Positions 28,238 to 38,118 of a stretch of 64,000 bases of DNA are shown here, piece after piece. Under the pieces are notes generated by a model, which searched no databases, had not been told where the DNA came from, and was given only the letters and a program-made list of their open reading frames with translations. Made by a program: the position numbers and the translations under genes. Position 1 is the stretch's first letter, and the number at the start of each line of letters is the position of its first letter. The DNA comes from Algoriphagus litoralis (lineage in GTDB: Bacteria > Bacteroidota > Bacteroidia > Cytophagales > Cyclobacteriaceae), in the NCBI RefSeq assembly GCF_003259255.1, contig NZ_QGOL01000017.1:43513-107512 (forward strand), in the 5' to 3' direction.

Positions 28238-28519
28238 GTGATACTATCTTTTGGAGACAAGGAAACTGAGAAAGTTTGGAATGGAACCCGTTCGGCTAAA
28301 CTCCCAAATGAAATTCAAGAAGTCGCAAGAAGAAAACTTAGGATGCTCAATAACTCTCAAAACATTAATGATTTAAGAATTCCTCCGTCAAATCATTTAG
28401 AAAAACTCTCTGGAAATTTATCTGGAAAGTTTAGTATACGCATTAATAAACAGTGGCGCATCATATTTACCTGGGAAGGCAATCAATCATTTGATGTTCA
28501 AATAGTAGATTATCATTGA
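28238..28519 (+). CDS. higB: HigB-family toxin (RelE superfamily)
   Basis: 93 residues from a GTG start at 28238. The RelE/HigB pattern is visible: SFGDKETEKVWNG at the start, LRIPPSNHLEKLSG in the middle and FSIRINKQWRIIFTWEG near the end, with the basic residues expected of ribosome-dependent mRNA endonucleases. The antitoxin gene starts 10 nt downstream, the inverted toxin-first order typical of higBA. This pair could be a mobile or defensive module. No transposase or att site is visible at its edges. Confidence 0.88.
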   Translation: MILSFGDKETEKVWNGTRSAKLPNEIQEVARRKLRMLNNSQNINDLRIPPSNHLEKLSGNLSGKFSIRINKQWRIIFTWEGNQSFDVQIVDYH

Positions 28520-28529
28520 TATCAAAATA

Positions 28530-28829
28530 ATGGAAAATCTTAAAAACATTCATCCTGGCGAAATTCTGTCGGAAGAATTCTTAAAACCGATGAAAGTCTC
28601 CGCTTACAGACTTGCCAAAGAAACTCATATTCCTCAAACTCGCATCTCTGAAATCATTCAGGGAAAAAGGAGGATTACAGCAGATTCAGCGTTGAGGTTT
28701 TCCAAATTTTTTGGTACTTCCCCGAAATTCTGGCTAGGGCTTCAGGATGATTTTGATCTTGAGGAAGAAAAAACTACCAAACAGACAGCGATTGACTCAA
28801 TCACTCCATTCGATTACAATCAGGCCTAA
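28530..28829 (+). CDS. higA: HigA-family antitoxin (XRE helix-turn-helix)
   Basis: 99 residues. The HigA signature IHPGEILSEEFLKPM is followed by an XRE helix-turn-helix with SAYRLAKETHIPQTRISEI and the IIQGKRRITADSALRFSKFFGTSPKFWL block. It should neutralise HigB and repress the promoter before higB. The operator is probably in 28173-28237, which has AT-rich repeats. A strong terminator overlaps its end. Confidence 0.9.
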   Translation: MENLKNIHPGEILSEEFLKPMKVSAYRLAKETHIPQTRISEIIQGKRRITADSALRFSKFFGTSPKFWLGLQDDFDLEEEKTTKQTAIDSITPFDYNQA

Positions 28830-28848
28830 AAAGGCCTTTTTTTTATTC
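28822..28848 (+). terminator. Terminator of higBA
   Basis: AGGCCT pairs with AGGCCT across an A-rich loop, followed by eight T residues; it starts inside the last higA codons. Confidence 0.75.
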
Positions 28849-28974
28849 TAATTTGCGCTCCTAAAACCAATTAACCCAATCTTGATTCTTTTCATTAAGT
28901 CCCTTTTCTTGCTACTAAAATCTAGCTATTTGATACTTTCTTGACTCTTGCTTCTAATCTCTTGTCTCTAAAAA

Positions 28975-30237
28975 ATGAACCCCACTCCCCTAGCCGAACG
29001 CATGCGACCAACCCGATTGGAAGATCTGATCGGTCAGGCGCATTTATCTTCACCCAACTCGTTTTTGCACAAGGCGATCAAGTCGGGGAATGTACCATCG
29101 TTGATCCTTTGGGGTCCTCCAGGAGTAGGAAAAACCACTATTGCCAATATAATCGCCAACGAGATCAAAGCGCCATTCTACACCCTGAGTGCGATCAGTT
29201 CGGGCGTGAAAGACATTCGGGAAGTGATCGAAAAAGCACGATTTCAACAAGGCGTAGTTCTCTTTATCGACGAGATCCACCGGTTTAACAAATCTCAACA
29301 GGATGCCCTACTTGGTGCAGTAGAAAAAGGAACAATCCGATTGATTGGAGCGACTACCGAAAATCCTTCCTTTGAAATCAACGCAGCTTTGCTGTCCAGA
29401 TGTCAAGTTTTTACGCTGAATGCTTTGGGAAAGCCTGAACTTGAAGCGATGATGTATCAGGCTTTAGAAAAGGATATTGATCTAAAGAAAATCACCGTTG
29501 AATTGAAGGAAATCGACGCCCTACTCCGAATCTCAGGCGGGGATGGCAGAAAACTTCTCAACCTCCTAGAAATCGTCATAGACGGAATAAACGAGAATCC
29601 TTGCCAAATCACAGATGAAATTGTGATGACAATCGCACAACAAAAAGTTGCGCTATATGACAAGTCAGGCGAGCAGCATTACGACATCATTTCGGCATTT
29701 ATCAAATCGATTCGAGGTTCCGACCCCAATGCAGCAGTATATTGGCTCGCGCGGATGATCGAGGGTGGTGAAGACGTCAAATTCATCGCGAGAAGGCTGG
29801 TAATCCTATCCTCAGAAGACATTGGAAATGCAAATCCAAATGCACTGCTCTTGGCTACCAATTGCTTTGAGGCGGTCAAAATCATCGGCTATCCAGAGGC
29901 CAGAATCATCCTTTCCCAATGCGTCACTTATCTGGCGAGTTCGCCAAAAAGCAATGCCTCCTATTTGGCCATCAATAAGGCCCAAGCTTTGGTCCGTGAA
30001 AAGGGTGATTTATCCGTCCCTCTTCATCTCCGGAATGCTCCCACCAAGTTGATGAAAGACCTGAACTATGGCAAAGCCTACAAGTATTCCCATGACTTTC
30101 CGGGTAACTTTGTCGAGCAAGAGTTTTTACCCGATGAAATAAAAGGTACCAAGCTCTACGAACCGGGAGAAAACGCCCGGGAGCATGAGTTGAGAAAGTA
30201 TCTTTCGGGAAAATGGAAGGGGAAATACGGGTATTGA
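28975..30237 (+). CDS. rarA: Replication-associated recombination protein A (RarA/MgsA)
   Basis: 420 residues. The AAA+ clamp-loader-like core has Walker A GPPGVGKTT, Walker B LFIDEIHRFNKSQQDALL and sensor 1 GATTENPSF. The C-terminal tetramerisation region has GEQHYDIISAFIKSIRGSDPNAA and is diagnostic of the RarA/WRNIP1 family. It acts at stalled replication forks and single-strand gaps. The gene is preceded by a 145-nt AT-rich gap and has no apparent operon partner. Confidence 0.95.
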   Translation: MNPTPLAERMRPTRLEDLIGQAHLSSPNSFLHKAIKSGNVPSLILWGPPGVGKTTIANIIANEIKAPFYTLSAISSGVKDIREVIEKARFQQGVVLFIDEIHRFNKSQQDALLGAVEKGTIRLIGATTENPSFEINAALLSRCQVFTLNALGKPELEAMMYQALEKDIDLKKITVELKEIDALLRISGGDGRKLLNLLEIVIDGINENPCQITDEIVMTIAQQKVALYDKSGEQHYDIISAFIKSIRGSDPNAAVYWLARMIEGGEDVKFIARRLVILSSEDIGNANPNALLLATNCFEAVKIIGYPEARIILSQCVTYLASSPKSNASYLAINKAQALVREKGDLSVPLHLRNAPTKLMKDLNYGKAYKYSHDFPGNFVEQEFLPDEIKGTKLYEPGENAREHELRKYLSGKWKGKYGY

Positions 30238-30278
30238 TTGATTAGAAATTTGAAGTTTGAAGTTTGAAATCCCTTTAG

Positions 30279-30860
<582 letters not shown>

Positions 30861-30929
30861 TTTAGCTGGTTTGACAGCATCCCGATGCAATCAGGAGGGT
30901 CGGGGGTTCGAATCCCTCAACTTCCACCA
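30861..30929 (+). pseudogene. tRNA-like remnant 1 (tRNA-Val 3' half with foreign 5' half)
   Basis: The 3' part (30896-30929) is identical to the 3' half of tRNA-Val copy 2, including CCA. The 5' part (30861-30895) resembles a D arm and anticodon arm but cannot pair in the acceptor stem. A loop ATGCAAT would read as GCA if folded. It is probably not a working tRNA. Confidence 0.75.
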
Positions 30930-31224
<295 letters not shown>

Positions 31225-31293
31225 TTTAGTTGGTTTGACAGCATCCCGATGCAATCAGGAGGGTCGGGGGTTCGAATCCCTCAACTTCCACCA
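31225..31293 (+). pseudogene. tRNA-like remnant 2
   Basis: Same as remnant 1 with one change (AGCTGG to AGTTGG) in the D-arm-like part. The 3' half with CCA is again identical to tRNA-Val copy 2. The acceptor stem cannot form. Confidence 0.75.
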
Positions 31294-31325
31294 AAGCCTC
31301 AGAATAATCTGAGGCTTTTTTTATT
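31294..31325 (+). terminator. Terminator copy 3 of the repeated unit
   Basis: Stem 31294-31303 with 31308-31317, loop ATAA in place of AAAA. Homology to the other units ends just after its T-tract. Confidence 0.85.
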
Positions 31326-31421
31326 TCCTTTTTTTAAAACCATGAAAACAAAAAATCGAATGCCATTTCTAGCATTCGATTTTTATTTATCTGCGTTCAT
31401 CCGTGACATCTGTGAGAAAAA

Positions 31422-33248
31422 CTATTCCAGATTCACCATAATCCCTGCCCTAAACCATCTTCCCGGCATTTGGACCGTACCAGCTTCGATATAGTCTGTG
31501 TTGGTGATATTCGATGCTTCCGCAAAGAACCCAAGTTTGCCCAAGCGATTGTAATCTACCCGCATATCCAGCAAGAAATAGGGATCCAGGCTGATTCGCT
31601 CCACGTAGCGCATTTTGGTATTCCATTCCACTTTTTCTCCTAATCCCACCAAAACTCCAGTAATCAATTGATTTCGCAAAGCGGTCAGCGCATAACGTGA
31701 CTCCAAGCCCTCTTGGGTGGAAAAGTCCGCATCTATGAAATTATAGGAGAGCATCAACTCTTTCAACAGAACAGTTTTCCCATTGGGATTCACACGATAG
31801 TAAGCAGAAGCCTCCACTCCGTTAAATGTCACTTCATTGAAATTTTGTGGCTGCCAGGGCTCATCCGCACTGGTTCGAGTCCACTCGATCACACTTTCCG
31901 AGTATCGGTTGAAATACACCAGTTCTCCCCGCAAATTTGAATGGGACCATTTCCCTCCAAACTCAAATGATCTAGCCTGCTCTGGCTGCAAATCAGCATT
32001 TCCGATATTGGTTGGCCCTACATAATACAAGTCGGTGTAGGTAGGAATCCTAAAACTTGATCCGATGCCGGAATAAAGGCGAATGGATTTTGATGCTTGG
32101 AATCCAACTTCCAGGCCCGGAAAATGCTTCCATCCATATTCAGAATAGTAGTTGGAGTAGATTCCCGCGCGGATATCTGTCTTTTCTCCCAAGTTGACGA
32201 GTTGCTCCAGGAAAATTCCCGTCAAAGATCGCTCGTGATCACCAAGGTTATTGCTTTCGATCTGCTCTTTGCGCAGCTCCAGACCAAAACCAGTCACTCC
32301 GAACTTGCTCTTATAGCTCCCATTGGTCTCCAGCGCATAGACGTCCGAGGTGTGATTATTTTGAAAAAACTCGGGCTCATTTCTCCGCAGTCGATATTCA
32401 TCCGTATTTCTTCTTCCGTAAAGTCGAGTTTGGAGAGAAAATACATCCGAATCATAGGAATGACTCAATGATGCAAGTGTAGTCTGGATGCTTTCCCACT
32501 GATCCGGAAAAGCGGAGGTATAAAATCCGTTGGCACCAAAAGTCCGATCAGTGTACGCAATCATCCCCCGAATCGAGTTTTTATCATTGAGATCCAGACC
32601 TCCTTCATAGAAAATGTTGCTCACCTGATAGTCAGAATTATACTGATGCCCGTTGGAATCATCGTAGGATACAGCAAGATTCTGCTTGTATTTCCCCAAA
32701 GGAAGTGATCCAGCCAGATTGATGCCTTTCATCCCAAAGTCACCCGCATAGCCTTGAAATCTCAGGCTACGGGTATCACTGAGGCTCGTGATGACATTGA
32801 CCGCACCGGTATAGGCATTTTGACCAAAAATACGCGATGCGGGACCTTTCAGCACCTCCACCCGATCGATATTGACAAGTGGCACAGGGATATTCATCAT
32901 ATGATGCCCGGTCTGAGGATCACTGAGTTTGATCCCGTTGAGCAGCATAAGGGTCTGTTCAAAAGAGCCTCCACGAATCCCGATGTCTGCCTGGACCCCG
33001 GACACGCCCCGCTGTCTCACATCTATACCCGGAACAAAACTCAATACCTCCTGCAAACTTCTGGCTGGACTCAGCTCAATTTGCTGCTTGTCGACGAGGG
33101 AAATATTTCTGCTTTGTTTAGAAAATGGAATCTGAATCCGGTTTTCCTGAATGATCACTTCATCCAGATTTCTGGAAGTGGTATCTGTTTGGGCTTTAAC
33201 TAAAACTGATACTGTGGCCAAACAGCTAAATAATAGTGCTTTTTTCAT
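31422..33248 (-). CDS. TonB-dependent outer-membrane receptor, BtuB/CirA-like
   Basis: 608 residues from ATG 33248; I chose this start because it begins a normal signal peptide (MKKALLFSCLATVSVLVKAQ). A TonB box-like LDEVIIQENRI precedes the plug domain with LQEVLSFVPGIDVRQRG, GIRGGSFEQTLMLLNG and VEVLKGPASRIFGQNAYTGAVNVIT. The C-terminal 22-strand barrel ends in an aromatic-terminated strand (FRAGIMVNLE). It has no carboxypeptidase-like N-terminal extension, so it is not a SusC. Substrate is likely a metal complex or vitamin B12, but no cobalamin riboswitch fits in the short upstream gap. Confidence 0.92.
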   Translation of the reverse strand: MKKALLFSCLATVSVLVKAQTDTTSRNLDEVIIQENRIQIPFSKQSRNISLVDKQQIELSPARSLQEVLSFVPGIDVRQRGVSGVQADIGIRGGSFEQTLMLLNGIKLSDPQTGHHMMNIPVPLVNIDRVEVLKGPASRIFGQNAYTGAVNVITSLSDTRSLRFQGYAGDFGMKGINLAGSLPLGKYKQNLAVSYDDSNGHQYNSDYQVSNIFYEGGLDLNDKNSIRGMIAYTDRTFGANGFYTSAFPDQWESIQTTLASLSHSYDSDVFSLQTRLYGRRNTDEYRLRRNEPEFFQNNHTSDVYALETNGSYKSKFGVTGFGLELRKEQIESNNLGDHERSLTGIFLEQLVNLGEKTDIRAGIYSNYYSEYGWKHFPGLEVGFQASKSIRLYSGIGSSFRIPTYTDLYYVGPTNIGNADLQPEQARSFEFGGKWSHSNLRGELVYFNRYSESVIEWTRTSADEPWQPQNFNEVTFNGVEASAYYRVNPNGKTVLLKELMLSYNFIDADFSTQEGLESRYALTALRNQLITGVLVGLGEKVEWNTKMRYVERISLDPYFLLDMRVDYNRLGKLGFFAEASNITNTDYIEAGTVQMPGRWFRAGIMVNLE

Positions 33249-33402
33249 TAAATAGTAGGGTAATTTGGCCAAAGGTATGGCCGTTTCACTTCTACTTCCA
33301 ACCTTGCTGGTCATCAAAAAATGTCAAAGTGAGGTTTTCTTTCTTATAAAATCATTCGTTCAAACGACCAATGTCCTTATTTTGTGGCCAAATAGAACGA
33401 CT
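33249..33402. promoter_or_regulatory. Divergent promoter region between TonB receptor and M1 peptidase
   Basis: 154 nt. It contains the palindrome TTTGGCCAAA (33264-33273), 16 nt from the receptor start, a related TTTGTGGCCAAA 12 nt upstream of the peptidase start, and a dyad TCGTT-CA-AACGA (33356-33367). A shared regulator is possible. No exact TAnnTTTG box is present. Confidence 0.35.
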
Positions 33403-35358
33403 ATGAGAAAAATGAATGTAGCCGGTTGGATGATGTCCTTCTTGCTTTTGACAGGAAGTATTTCAGGTTTTGCCCAGCAGGCAAAAGAAAACAACCAAAA
33501 AGAATTCGGGGAATTTCTGGACCGAAAGGGAAACAGCTATAGAAGTGCCTCCGGAAAGCCCGGCGAGGACTACTGGCAAAATGCTGCGGATTATCAGATC
33601 GAAGTCGCGTTAGATGATTCGACCCATATTCTCTCCGGAAAAGTCACCATCACCTACACCAACAACAGCCCGGAATCCTTGGATTTCATTTGGCTTCAAT
33701 TAGAGCAAAACCGATTCACCCCCAATTCCAGAGGTACCCTGACCACTCCTGTGCAGGGCAATCGATACAACGGTGAAGTGGACGGAGGCTATGAGATCAC
33801 CAATGTCATGGCCAAAGTAGGCACCAAAGGAGCCAATTCTTCGAAGCACCTGATCGAGGATACCCGAATGCAGGTTTGGTTTGCTGAACCGATTCCTGCA
33901 AAAGGTGGAAAAGCTTCTGTTTCCATGAATTTTTCTTTCAAAGTCCCGCAAAAAGGAATGGACCGAATGGGAAGATTGAAAGTGAAAGATGGTTGGATCT
34001 ATGCTTTTGCGCAATGGTATCCTAAAGTGGCGGTATTTGACGATATCGAAGGCTGGAATGTAGAGCCTTACTTGGGTGCAGGTGAATTCTATTTGGAATA
34101 TGGCAACTTCGATTACAAAGTCACCGTGCCCTATGACCACATCGTAGTTGGTTCAGGTAAGCTGATGAATCCGACCGAAGTCCTGAGTAAAGAATTGCAA
34201 AATCGCTTAGCAAAAGCTTCACAGAGCGACACTACAGTCTATCTAATCTCTCCTGAGGAAATCAAAAACACGCAATTGACCAGACCAAAGCAAGAGGGTA
34301 CGGTTACATGGCACTTTAGAATTCAAAATTCGCGCGACGTGGCTTTTGCAACTTCTGACTCGTTCATCTGGGATGCAGCCCGAATCAATCTCCCCTCAGG
34401 GAAAACTATTTTGGCACAATCCACCTATCCCATGGAAAGCAACGGACAGGAGGCATGGAGTCGATCAACAGAATACAGCAAAGCTTCAATCGAATATTAT
34501 TCAGAAAAATGGTTTGAGTTTCCCTACGAAACTGCAACTAACGTGGCAGCAGAAATTGGGGGCATGGAATACCCAGGCTTAAACTTCTGTCATTACAGAT
34601 CCAAAGGCGAATCGCTTTGGGGTGTGACAGACCATGAGTTTGGACACAACTGGTTCCCTATGATCGTCGGAACGAATGAGCGTCGCTATGCCTGGATGGA
34701 CGAAGGATTCAACACCTTCATCAACCACTACAGCTCCAATGCCTTCAACAATGGAGAATACCCTTCTAACTTGGTTCAGACCCGAAGATTCAATACTTAT
34801 TTTCTTGGTGAAACCCGAGAGGGAATCGACAATTACCCCGACGTGGTCGACACCAGAAATCTAGGGATGGTGGCTTACATGAAGCCGGCCATAGGACTGA
34901 TCATGCTTCGGGAATACATCCTTGACGCGGAACGATTTGACAATGCATTCAAATCCTACATCAAAACCTGGGCGTACAAGCATCCACAGCCAAACGACTT
35001 TTTCAATCACATGGAGAATGTTGCTGGTGAGAATCTGTCTTGGTTCTGGAAAGGTTGGTTTTACGGCAATGGAAACATTGACCTTGGAATCAGTTCGGTT
35101 CAACCCTATGGGGGAAATTTCCTGATCAATCTGGTAAACAAAGGGGATTTCCCTATGCCAGTTGTTTTGGAAATCGTCTATGAAGATGATAGCCAAGAAC
35201 GAGTCAAACTTCCTGTGGAAATCTGGCAAAGAGGAGATTCTTGGTCATACCTTCATAAAACAGGTAAAAAAGTAAAATCAGTGGAAATCGACCCTGACAA
35301 AGTCATCACTGACATCAACCTCGGCAATGATCATTGGCCGGTAGAGGTTTACAAATAA
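33403..35358 (+). CDS. M1-family metallopeptidase
   Basis: 651 residues from ATG 33403, which begins a signal peptide ending near GFAQQ. The gluzincin motif HEFGH (H411-H415) with Glu434 in WMDEGF gives the HExxH-18-E zinc site, and IGGMEYPG is the M1 equivalent of GAMEN. The N-terminal beta-saddle domain and a short C-terminal beta domain (about 560-651) are as in Bacteroidota M1 enzymes, which lack the large helical C-terminal domain of aminopeptidase N. It should act as a periplasmic or surface aminopeptidase. The receptor gene is divergent. Confidence 0.93.
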   Translation: MRKMNVAGWMMSFLLLTGSISGFAQQAKENNQKEFGEFLDRKGNSYRSASGKPGEDYWQNAADYQIEVALDDSTHILSGKVTITYTNNSPESLDFIWLQLEQNRFTPNSRGTLTTPVQGNRYNGEVDGGYEITNVMAKVGTKGANSSKHLIEDTRMQVWFAEPIPAKGGKASVSMNFSFKVPQKGMDRMGRLKVKDGWIYAFAQWYPKVAVFDDIEGWNVEPYLGAGEFYLEYGNFDYKVTVPYDHIVVGSGKLMNPTEVLSKELQNRLAKASQSDTTVYLISPEEIKNTQLTRPKQEGTVTWHFRIQNSRDVAFATSDSFIWDAARINLPSGKTILAQSTYPMESNGQEAWSRSTEYSKASIEYYSEKWFEFPYETATNVAAEIGGMEYPGLNFCHYRSKGESLWGVTDHEFGHNWFPMIVGTNERRYAWMDEGFNTFINHYSSNAFNNGEYPSNLVQTRRFNTYFLGETREGIDNYPDVVDTRNLGMVAYMKPAIGLIMLREYILDAERFDNAFKSYIKTWAYKHPQPNDFFNHMENVAGENLSWFWKGWFYGNGNIDLGISSVQPYGGNFLINLVNKGDFPMPVVLEIVYEDDSQERVKLPVEIWQRGDSWSYLHKTGKKVKSVEIDPDKVITDINLGNDHWPVEVYK

Positions 35359-35363
35359 CAAAA

Positions 35364-35394
35364 AGGGCTCCCAAATCATGTGGGAGCCCTTTTT
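35364..35394 (+). terminator. Terminator after the M1 peptidase gene
   Basis: A 10-bp perfect stem (35364-35373 with 35381-35390) then TTTTG. Confidence 0.88.
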
Positions 35395-35590
35395 GTTAAA
35401 AAATTCTTCAATTATTTGAAGCTGTATGGCGGATTTCTTACCGGTAGATTAAAATGGCCTTATCTTAAAACGTTCACCGGATTTGAAGTCATCAAAGAGA
35501 GAGGAACACCGAGCTAAGTCGAGGTGAGATCATCTATAATTTGATAACTGACAGCATACCGGGAAATCAGTCATCTAAAGATCGAATCTT

Positions 35591-36691
35591 TCAATCTAAA
35601 GCCTGAGCCAAATCCTCCAGCAAATCATCGGTATGTTCGAGGCCTACGGATACGCGAAGGAGATTTTGTGGAGTTTTGGTATCTGGTCCCTCTACCGATG
35701 CTCGACGCTCAATGAGGCTTTCCACCCCTCCAAGACTTGTTGCATTGGCAAAAAAGCGGAGTTTGGAAACCACTTCATTCGCCCGCTCTGCATCACCTTT
35801 GACCATAAAGGAAACTATCCCGCCAAATCCACTCATTTGCGAAGCCGCTATTTGATGACCTGGATGAGACTTTAGCCCAGGATAAAAAACCTTTTCGACC
35901 TGTGGATGATTCAGTAGAAATTCAGCTAAGATCATCGCATGCTCAGCATGGCCTTTCATCCGATAAGCGAGCGTGCGAATACTTCTGCAAAGCAGGTAGC
36001 AATCCATCGGCGAAGGCACTGCCCCTCCTACCCGCTGGACGATCTTCACTTTTTCCCAGAAAGGATTCCTCTCCTTAGTGATCAATGCCCCTCCCAAAAT
36101 ATCAGAATGTCCCCCAAAATACTTGGTGCTGCTGTGCATGACAATGTCGGCTCCTAGCTCCAGTGGGTTTTGAAATACTGGCGTAGCAAAGGTATTGTCA
36201 CAGGCCAGAATCGCTTGTTGAGCTTTTGCTAGCTCGGAGATTTTTCGGATATCCGTAATTTTCAAAAGTGGATTGGATGGTGTTTCTACCCAAAAGAGAC
36301 GCGTATTTGGCCGAATTGCATTTTTCACCACCGCTATATCACTCATATCTACAAAGCTGACCTCCAAAACTCCTGCGAAAAGCTGTACCATGGAATTGTG
36401 CAAACCGTGGTACATATCATCCGGAGCAATGATATGGGAACCGGGCTCCAAAGCCTGAAATACGGCTGTTCCGGCAGCATTGCCTGAAGAAAATGCAGCT
36501 GCTTCGGCTCCTTTTTCCATGGCTGCAAGTAAATCTTCCAGCGCTTTTCGATTGGGATTGTCAGCTCGGGTATAAATCATTTCCCCGGCCCCGTGCTCAA
36601 ATGTGGTACTGAGTGTGATCGGCTGCACTACTGGCTTGGCTGAGTCGGTAACTAGGTTTCCTTTATGAATGGTGAGTGTTTCGAATCGCAT
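35591..36691 (-). CDS. Cys/Met metabolism PLP enzyme (cystathionine gamma-synthase or gamma-lyase-like)
   Basis: 366 residues. The family signature DIVMHSSTKYFGGHSDILGG contains the PLP lysine (in STKY). SSGNAAGTAVFQAL, DDMYHGLHN and WVETPSNPLLKITDI are also characteristic. The enzyme forms or breaks the C-gamma-S bond of cystathionine or related amino acids. The set of family members that make or cleave cystathionine cannot be separated without an alignment; the SLGGVESLIERRAS block is common to both. It is slightly short at the N-terminus (usual 380-400). No other methionine gene is adjacent. Confidence 0.87.
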   Translation of the reverse strand: MRFETLTIHKGNLVTDSAKPVVQPITLSTTFEHGAGEMIYTRADNPNRKALEDLLAAMEKGAEAAAFSSGNAAGTAVFQALEPGSHIIAPDDMYHGLHNSMVQLFAGVLEVSFVDMSDIAVVKNAIRPNTRLFWVETPSNPLLKITDIRKISELAKAQQAILACDNTFATPVFQNPLELGADIVMHSSTKYFGGHSDILGGALITKERNPFWEKVKIVQRVGGAVPSPMDCYLLCRSIRTLAYRMKGHAEHAMILAEFLLNHPQVEKVFYPGLKSHPGHQIAASQMSGFGGIVSFMVKGDAERANEVVSKLRFFANATSLGGVESLIERRASVEGPDTKTPQNLLRVSVGLEHTDDLLEDLAQALD

Positions 36692-36730
36692 AGGAGAATT
36701 TTTATTTGAAGTAAGTTACAAAATGAGGCC

Positions 36731-36761
36731 AAAAAAAAGGCCAGTATTTGATTACTGGCCT
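36731..36761 (-). terminator. Terminator of the DUF4293 gene
   Basis: A 9-bp stem (36738-36746 with 36753-36761). The T-tract lies on the minus strand, at 36731-36738. Confidence 0.8.
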
Positions 36762-36766
36762 AGGTT

Positions 36767-37249
36767 TTACCTGATTCGATCCACAGACCGCACCAAGGCT
36801 TCGTCCTTTCGGATAAATCGATTGGCGAGCATATTACAGACCATAGCTGCGAGAATCGACCAGAATCCGATCTGGTAGGATCCTGCCTCCTCTGCTTTGA
36901 TCGCCTGATTGATGCCATTTGTGGTCAGAAACACAGTCGCCACTAGTCCAACCATGATCAGACTATTGATCATATTGAGCATCATCTGTCTGCCTCTGTT
37001 TTTATATTGAAAAATAGAAATCAAGGCCAATAAACCTGCAAAAGCCGCCAAAGCAGCAATGTACCACTTGGAGGAAGTTTGGGTCACTTCGCCAGAGGCA
37101 TCCACATTGGACATCATGAACGCGGTAAGATTCCAAGAATCTCCATTACCCGAACCGGTAGCAAGCTGCTCCCAAAGTGGAGTGCCGATGGTTATCCCCA
37201 TGGCTACTACTACAAGAAAAAGAAATATCGTCTGAATGCGCTGAATCAT
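36767..37249 (-). CDS. DUF4293 membrane protein
   Basis: 160 residues from ATG 37249, selected because MIQRIQTIFLFLVVVAMG is the conserved family start; in-frame ATGs further up would extend it into the truA promoter region. Four hydrophobic segments are visible (about 7-25, 66-84, 96-115, 126-146). DUF4293 proteins are restricted to Bacteroidota and their function is unknown. It is divergent from truA with about 100 nt between the starts. Confidence 0.85.
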   Translation of the reverse strand: MIQRIQTIFLFLVVVAMGITIGTPLWEQLATGSGNGDSWNLTAFMMSNVDASGEVTQTSSKWYIAALAAFAGLLALISIFQYKNRGRQMMLNMINSLIMVGLVATVFLTTNGINQAIKAEEAGSYQIGFWSILAAMVCNMLANRFIRKDEALVRSVDRIR

Positions 37250-37338
37250 TTTTTTGCTGTTTTTTTTGGCAAAGAAAAGATCAAATCCAATCATAACCAA
37301 GGATGGAAAAGTCCCCTGAAGGATTTGGCAGGGAATTG

Positions 37339-37346
37339 TATCTTTG
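37339..37346 (+). promoter_or_regulatory. -7 box for truA
   Basis: TATCTTTG is an exact TAnnTTTG match, ending 7 nt before the truA ATG. No TTG at a standard distance upstream. Confidence 0.5.
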
Positions 37347-37353
37347 CAGCCGT

Positions 37354-38112
37354 ATGAGTGAGACCAAGCGGTATTTTCTGGAATTGAGCTACAAGGGCAC
37401 TCCATTTCACGGATGGCAGATCCAAAAAAATGCGTTTACAGTGCAGGAGTGTATAGAATCTGCGCTTAGTACCTATTTCAGACATCCAATTTACATTACA
37501 GGAAGTGGAAGAACAGACACGGGCGTACATGCAAGTATGCAGGTATGTCATTTTGATCTGACAGATGATAGGCCAGGTGAAAATTTCCTAAAGGCAATCA
37601 ATGCGATTTTGCCAAAGGAGATATCCATTCATTCCATCCGCGAAGTCAAGCCGGATGCCAATGCCCGATTCAGTGCACGGAGACGTTCCTATGTGTACCA
37701 GCTAATTTTCAGAAAAAATCCTTTTCTCACGGACTTGGCTTGGCATAGTTTTCAATTCCCAGATGTTGAAAAAATGAATGAGGCTGCAAAAGCCCTGCTT
37801 CGTCATGAAGATTTTGAATGCTTCAGCAAAGTACACACCGAGGTCAATCACTTTCGCTGTGAAATTATTTCAGCGTATTGGGAACAAAAGGAGGACCGAT
37901 TGTTATTTCATATAACCGCAAATCGTTTTTTGCGTGGGATGGTACGTGCAATTGTTGGAACTTTGATGGAAGTGGGACTTGGATTCAGAAAAGTCGACAG
38001 CATGGACGAACTAATTCAATCCAGAAACCGTGCCCTTGCCGGGAAAGCAGCACCTGCAAAGGGACTTTTCCTTAATCAAATCATTTATCCGGAAGACATC
38101 TACCTAGACTAA
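37354..38112 (+). CDS. truA: tRNA pseudouridine synthase A
   Basis: 252 residues from ATG 37354; ATG 37303 would add an unlikely 17 residues and overlaps the promoter box. LELSYKGTPFHGWQIQ opens the fold, the catalytic Asp lies in GSGRTDTGVHA, and the tail has FLRGMVRAIVGTLMEVG. TruA modifies U38-40 in tRNA anticodon stems. The ABC-transporter gene starts 6 nt downstream and is probably co-transcribed. Confidence 0.95.
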   Translation: MSETKRYFLELSYKGTPFHGWQIQKNAFTVQECIESALSTYFRHPIYITGSGRTDTGVHASMQVCHFDLTDDRPGENFLKAINAILPKEISIHSIREVKPDANARFSARRRSYVYQLIFRKNPFLTDLAWHSFQFPDVEKMNEAAKALLRHEDFECFSKVHTEVNHFRCEIISAYWEQKEDRLLFHITANRFLRGMVRAIVGTLMEVGLGFRKVDSMDELIQSRNRALAGKAAPAKGLFLNQIIYPEDIYLD

Positions 38113-38118
38113 ACAGCC

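Noticed and set aside
30861..30929. A tRNA-Cys(GCA) gene
   Set aside because: The loop would give anticodon GCA, but the acceptor stem cannot pair and the D arm is short, so I treat it as a remnant.
33249..33402. Cobalamin riboswitch before the TonB receptor
   Set aside because: The gap is 154 nt shared with a divergent gene and has no B12-box-like conserved core.
36738..36761. Terminator for the Cys/Met enzyme gene on the same strand
   Set aside because: The stem lies upstream of that gene, just after the DUF4293 stop, with the T-tract on the minus strand; it belongs to DUF4293.
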